Of a stretch of DNA of 64,000 bases, positions 60,182 to 64,000 are shown one piece after another (position 1 is the stretch's first letter; every line of letters begins with the position of its first letter). The DNA is from G963669295 sp963669295 (lineage in GTDB: Bacteria; Bacteroidota; Bacteroidia; Flavobacteriales_D; CALLUQ01): positions 2,790,001 to 2,854,000 of the forward strand of contig OY769938.1 of NCBI GenBank assembly GCA_963669295.1. The letters are read 5' to 3'. Below the pieces are notes generated by a model. The model had not been told where the DNA came from and searched no databases. It saw nothing but the letters and a program-made list of their open reading frames with translations. The position numbers and the translations under genes were made by a program.

Positions 60182-61697
60182 ACGATACAGCTTTATTGGG
60201 TACCGACGCCAGGATGTCTTCAATGTATTGACGATCGTTGGCCAATCGTGGTACTTTGTGTTGCCCGCCCAACTTGCCTTTGGTTTTTAGCCAGTTGTAA
60301 AACGTGCCCGGTGGCATTATGCGTACAACGGGCATTTGTAAGGTTAAATTGTTGGAACGTTTGGCTTCATAATCAGAATTCAATGATTTAAGGGCATTAT
60401 CGAATACTTCTGTAAAGAACGACAGTTGGCTGGGGGGCTGGTCGAATTCAATGAGCCATTCGTGTCCTCCGGTACTTTTGTTTCCCATGTATATAGGGCC
60501 GGCAGTATAATCTTTAATGGTGGCTCCGGTGCGCTCGCAAGCTACCTGTAACCCCTTTTCTGCATTGTCGATGATGAGTTCTTCACCAAAGGCATTGATG
60601 AAATGCCGGGTGCGCCCGGTAACGCGAATACGATAGGGGTGTGTGCTGGTAAACATTACTGTATCGCCAATAACATAACGCCATAGCCCCGCGTTGGTAG
60701 ATATAACCATGGCGTAGTTTTTTCCTATTTCTACATCTGCCAGCGAAATGGTTTCGGGCTGTGTTTTGTTCACCTCTTCCATTGGAATAAACTCGTAAAA
60801 AATGCCGTAATCCAACATCAACAACATTTCGTCTTCTGTGGTGTCTTGAATGCCAAAAAAACCTTCAGAAGCGTTGTAGGTTTCTACATAGTTCATGCTG
60901 CCTTTAAGAATGCGATTAAACTGGGGCCGGTAAGGGGCAAAGTTTACCCCTCCATGCATGAAAAGCTCCAGGTTGGGCCAAACATCGTGTATGTTATCCG
61001 TTTGTTTCAAACTCAATATTCGTTTCAATAGCACCAATGTCCAGGAAGGCACACCGGCAAGGATGTATACATCTTCTTCCATGGTGGCTCGTGCCATCTT
61101 CTCAATTTTTTCTTCCCAACGATCCATCAAGGCAATTTCTTTGTCGGGTGTTCGCCTAAACTCTACCCAAAAGGGCAGGTTGTTGACAATGATGGCCGAC
61201 AAATCGCCTGAATAAGAGTCGGCAGTGAGTGGGTTAATTTGTGTGCTTCCCCCCACAATGAGGTGTTTGCCTTTATACAGTTTGGTTTTTGGGTGATTGT
61301 GATGATAAATACTCAGCAGGTCTTTGCCTCCTTTATAATGACAATCTTCCAGTGCCTCGCGCGTAACAGGAATAAACTTGCTTTTGTTGCTGGTTGTTCC
61401 CGACGATTTGGCAAACCACTTCACCTCCGTAGGCCACAGCAAATTCTGTTCCCCTTTTTTCATTCGATCTACATACACCTTTAAATCGTCGTAATGTTGT
61501 AGGGGAATGTTGCGCTTAAAATCGTTGAAAGAGGCAATGGCATCGTAATTATAGTTGCGCCCCCACTGGGTGTTTCGAGCGGTTTTGATGAGCTTACGAA
61601 ACACTTCGTCTTGCACTTCAATAGGGTATTGCTTAAACAGCGCTATTTGGTGAATACGCTTTTTAAACATCCATGATACAATTGAGTTCAATGCCAT
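60174..61697 (-). CDS. GH3-family acyl-adenylating enzyme-like protein
   Basis: A 507-residue member of the GH3 branch of ANL adenylating enzymes. The ATP-loop FAKSSGTTSNKSKFIPVT, the NYVETYNASEGFFGIQ segment, and WRYVIGDTVMFTST-RIRVTGRTRHFINAFGEELI are typical. In plants GH3 links amino acids to jasmonate or auxin; bacterial substrates are unknown. The C-terminal domain (AGPIYMGNKSTGGHEWLIEF) and KLGGQHKVPRLANDR tail match bacterial members. Translationally coupled to the gene at 59396. Confidence 0.88.
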   Translation of the reverse strand: MALNSIVSWMFKKRIHQIALFKQYPIEVQDEVFRKLIKTARNTQWGRNYNYDAIASFNDFKRNIPLQHYDDLKVYVDRMKKGEQNLLWPTEVKWFAKSSGTTSNKSKFIPVTREALEDCHYKGGKDLLSIYHHNHPKTKLYKGKHLIVGGSTQINPLTADSYSGDLSAIIVNNLPFWVEFRRTPDKEIALMDRWEEKIEKMARATMEEDVYILAGVPSWTLVLLKRILSLKQTDNIHDVWPNLELFMHGGVNFAPYRPQFNRILKGSMNYVETYNASEGFFGIQDTTEDEMLLMLDYGIFYEFIPMEEVNKTQPETISLADVEIGKNYAMVISTNAGLWRYVIGDTVMFTSTHPYRIRVTGRTRHFINAFGEELIIDNAEKGLQVACERTGATIKDYTAGPIYMGNKSTGGHEWLIEFDQPPSQLSFFTEVFDNALKSLNSDYEAKRSNNLTLQMPVVRIMPPGTFYNWLKTKGKLGGQHKVPRLANDRQYIEDILASVPNKAVSYA

Positions 61698-61793
61698 TTT
61701 CCCTTGCCTTTGTGCATACTAAATTAAGTAAATGCAACGAATGATTGGCAAAAAATCATGGGGATTTGCCTTATCTTTAGCTCCAAATAAACA

Positions 61794-62597
61794 ATGCACA
61801 TGGAAGTAACAGGACAGGTACGAAAGATGCACACACAATTGGATGATGTGGTGCAATATCATTTGCCGCTGGGCGATACGTTGGTGGATATGAATGCCCT
61901 AATAGGCCAGCCCATACAATTGTCGTTTGGTGGGCATATTCAATGCATTAATTGCGGGCGGTCAACAAAGTCGTCGTTTGCGCAGGGGTTCTGTTACAAG
62001 TGTTTTACCACAGCTCCCGAAAGTTCGGAATGCATTATTCGTCCTGAATTGTGTGAAGGCCACCTTGGAAAAGGACGCGATCCACAGTGGGAACAAAAAC
62101 ACCACGTGCAAGATCACTATGTATATTTTGCCTTATCAAGTGCTGTGAAAGTGGGGGTTACCCGCTCTACACAAATCCCTACCCGTTGGATTGACCAGGG
62201 AGCTACGCAAGCCATTAAAGTGGCCCTTACTCCTAACCGTTACCTGGCAGGGTTGATTGAAGTGGCCCTAAAAGATCATATGACCGACAAAACCGATTGG
62301 CGCAAGATGCTGCGCAACGAGGTAAAGGAAGGCGTTGATTTGTTGGAGTGGAAAGAAGATTTACTGCTGGAGTTGGATGAAATTTTACAAGATTATGTGG
62401 CCGATGATGATGAGGTACTGGACTTGCACTACCCGGTAGAAACCTATCCTACCAAGGTGAAAAGTGTAAGCTTCGATAAGTTGCCTGAAATAGAGGGCGT
62501 GCTAAAAGGCATTAAAGGACAATACTTACTGCTGGATGGCGATCGGGTATTGAACATGCGAAAACACAGCGGATACATCATTCGTTTAAACCATTAA
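61794..62597 (+). CDS. DUF2797 protein
   Basis: A 267-residue protein. It has a zinc-binding-like pair CINCGRSTKSSF-QGFCYKC (residues 53-73), a third motif C...RPELCEGHLGKGRDPQWE and a region YVYFALSSAVKVGVTRSTQIPTRWIDQGA near 122-150. The Y...K-x-G-x-T...R-W-x-x-Q pattern recalls GIY-YIG/T5orf172-type nucleases, but the match is partial. The C-terminal part is acidic and helical. Function unknown. Its stop is 4 nt before the next gene, suggesting an operon. Confidence 0.8.
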   Translation: MHMEVTGQVRKMHTQLDDVVQYHLPLGDTLVDMNALIGQPIQLSFGGHIQCINCGRSTKSSFAQGFCYKCFTTAPESSECIIRPELCEGHLGKGRDPQWEQKHHVQDHYVYFALSSAVKVGVTRSTQIPTRWIDQGATQAIKVALTPNRYLAGLIEVALKDHMTDKTDWRKMLRNEVKEGVDLLEWKEDLLLELDEILQDYVADDDEVLDLHYPVETYPTKVKSVSFDKLPEIEGVLKGIKGQYLLLDGDRVLNMRKHSGYIIRLNH

Positions 62598-62601
62598 AAC
62601 C

Positions 62602-63897
62602 ATGAAACATCTACTGCTTATATGCTTAATAGTTATGGCTGGTGTGGCCACAGCGCAACCAGCGTGGACCTGGACCGAGTTGGACACCATGCCCAAGCGG
62701 GTAGGCAACAATGCCGTGGTGGAAGCTACCGTAAATGGGGTGCCCCATGTGTATTCGTTTTCGGGCATCGATTCTACCAAACTGTATTCAGGCATTCACC
62801 TTGAGTCGTTTCGATACAATACGCAAAGTGGTGTATGGGAAACCATTGCTCCGCTGCCCGATACCCTGGGAAAAATTGCAGCAGGTGCCAGCGTGGTCAA
62901 TAACATCATTTATATCATTGGGGGCTATCATGTGTTTCAAGGAGGCGGTGAAGTATCGTCGAACAAAGTACACCGCTACGACCCCGAAACAAACAGCTAT
63001 TTAAGCGACGGTACTCCCATTCCTGTACCCATTGACGACCAGGTGCAAGCGGTTTGGCGCGACAGTTTAATTTTTGTGGTAACAGGGTGGAGCAACAATA
63101 CCAATGTGCCCAACGTACAGATTTATAACCCTTATACCGATACCTGGGCGGCAGGTACGCCTACTACCAATAACAATAATTACAAGGCTTTTGGGGCTTC
63201 GGGAATGATTGTGGGCGATACCATTTATTACAATGGAGGCGCTGCTCTTGGGTTTAATTTTCCTGCTCGTGCACATTTGCGCAAAGGAGTCATTGATCCG
63301 CAAGACCCTACACAAATCAGTTGGGACATTCCTTCCGATAACCCTGGTGATGCTGGCTACCGCATGGCTGCTGCTGTGCATGGCAACCGCGTGTTTTGGA
63401 TAGGGGGGAGTGGTGTAACCTACAACTATGATGGCATTGCCTATAACGGCAGTGGTGGGGTAGATCCGCTGGCAAGGATATTAAGTTACGATACTCAAAG
63501 CCAAACATGGGATGAGGGGCTGGGTGCTCCTTACCAGGTGATGGACTTGCGTGGTGCGGCTCGTATTGCGCCCACGCAATACATTATTTGTGGAGGCATG
63601 TTGCCCGGCCAGGTGGTGAGCAATAAAACGTTCTTGCTGGAGTTCGACCCTATTATTATGGGGGTAAACGAACTGGCGCCTGAGCAGCAGTTAACAGTGT
63701 TTCCAAACCCTACCGCTACCACTGTGAATTGGAAATGTGCACCTGGAGCTACTGTACGTATTTTTGATGCTTTGGGGAAAGAGGTGTGGAGTGGAAGCAA
63801 AGTACAATCGTTAGATGTATCGAGCTGGCCTGTGGGGAACTATTACATTGCCATAAAGCACAATGTACGTGTAGGGCAGTTTACCGTAGTGCGGTAA
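62602..63897 (+). CDS. Kelch-type secreted protein with T9SS type A sorting domain
   Basis: A 431-residue protein. A signal peptide (1-18, AGVATA-Q) is followed by about five kelch-like repeats (IIYIIGGYHVFQGG, YDPETNSY, VQIYNPYTDTW, YYNGGAALGFN, VFWIGGSGVTYNYDG). The last roughly 75 residues form a T9SS type A sorting domain: LTVFPNPTATTVNWKC, VRIFDALGKEVWSGS, LDVSSWPVGNYYIAIK and QFTVVR at the very end. It should be exported by T9SS to the cell surface or medium. Kelch propellers bind protein or sugar; no active site seen. Confidence 0.88.
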   Translation: MKHLLLICLIVMAGVATAQPAWTWTELDTMPKRVGNNAVVEATVNGVPHVYSFSGIDSTKLYSGIHLESFRYNTQSGVWETIAPLPDTLGKIAAGASVVNNIIYIIGGYHVFQGGGEVSSNKVHRYDPETNSYLSDGTPIPVPIDDQVQAVWRDSLIFVVTGWSNNTNVPNVQIYNPYTDTWAAGTPTTNNNNYKAFGASGMIVGDTIYYNGGAALGFNFPARAHLRKGVIDPQDPTQISWDIPSDNPGDAGYRMAAAVHGNRVFWIGGSGVTYNYDGIAYNGSGGVDPLARILSYDTQSQTWDEGLGAPYQVMDLRGAARIAPTQYIICGGMLPGQVVSNKTFLLEFDPIIMGVNELAPEQQLTVFPNPTATTVNWKCAPGATVRIFDALGKEVWSGSKVQSLDVSSWPVGNYYIAIKHNVRVGQFTVVR

Positions 63898-63925
63898 TCT
63901 TTTTACGACCACTAAAAACCAAAAT

Positions 63926-64000
63926 ATGCAGGTATTTAAAGTACACCATGCAGGCACCCACGATTTGGGCCCCGACATGGTAAAAATTCCCGGCCTCGTT
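63926..64000 (+). CDS. Start of an unidentified gene, cut by the window edge
   Basis: An ATG at 63926 opens a frame still open at the window end (25 codons: MQVFKVHHAGTHDLGPDM followed by VKIPGLV). It lies 28 nt after the kelch/T9SS gene. The start loosely recalls pirin-type proteins, but too little is present to name it. Confidence 0.5.
   Translation, partial: MQVFKVHHAGTHDLGPDMVKIPGLV

Overview
The window looks like the chromosome of a member of the Bacteroidota, probably a Flavobacteriia-like lineage (genus not determinable). The grounds are: several promoters fit the Bacteroidetes TTTG / TAnnTTTG pattern; there are TonB-dependent receptor, PorV/PorQ-family and type IX secretion (T9SS) C-terminal domain genes; families largely confined to the phylum occur (DUF3127, bacterial group GGGPS); and Shine-Dalgarno sequences are almost absent, with tight stop/start overlaps between genes. 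No prophage, insertion sequence, CRISPR array or rRNA was seen.

Layout. 1-850: end of ribF and a secreted leucine-rich-repeat protein. 844-8050 (minus): a complete TPP-riboswitch-controlled thiamin operon thiS-thiC-thiE/tenI-like-thiDE-thiG-thiH-thiF, followed upstream by a second thiE/tenI-like paralogue, a geranylgeranylglyceryl phosphate synthase and a phosphopantetheinyl transferase. 10.3-13.6 kb: WG-repeat protein, ahcY, a degenerate Rieske-like lipoprotein and a small basic exported protein. 13.9-22.8 kb: a large TonB-dependent receptor, a giant secreted protein split by a +1 frameshift, and a PorV/PorQ-family protein, apparently one surface/secretion unit. 22.9-31.1 kb: greA, HIT protein, ruvC, a flippase-like membrane protein with a family 2 glycosyltransferase and an OppC-like permease, AtoE-type transporter, DUF3127 protein, flavin reductase. 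31.2-34.9 kb: tRNA-Leu(TAG), tig, clpP, clpX.

34.9-45.4 kb holds the most unusual block. Two CotH-kinase proteins (one fused to a beta-helix and a lamin-tail domain) face a plus-strand row: AlgX/AlgJ-like protein, SGNH hydrolase, NodU/CmcH-type O-carbamoyltransferase, a 49-residue DUF5989 protein and an SxtJ-like membrane protein. The last four recall the carbamoyltransferase / two small proteins / GDSL-lipase block of cyanobacterial saxitoxin clusters, but no toxin-scaffold gene is present here, so surface-glycan or lipid decoration is the likelier role.

45.5-54 kb: a STAS-like DUF7793 protein, a lipoprotein, folA and thyA, a NupC-type nucleoside transporter with a lipocalin-like extension, a bifunctional-nuclease-family protein, etfBA and pdhB. 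54.2-64 kb: a membrane pyrophosphatase with an apparently relocated gating glutamate, a VWA-like exported protein, a deoxynucleoside kinase, a GH3-family protein, DUF2797 and a kelch/T9SS protein. The intergenic spaces from 46 to 58.5 kb carry a family of modular hairpins with a shared CCTGAAACAAGTTCAGG core and covarying outer arms, plus two copies of an AGCCCCGA...GCGGGA element.
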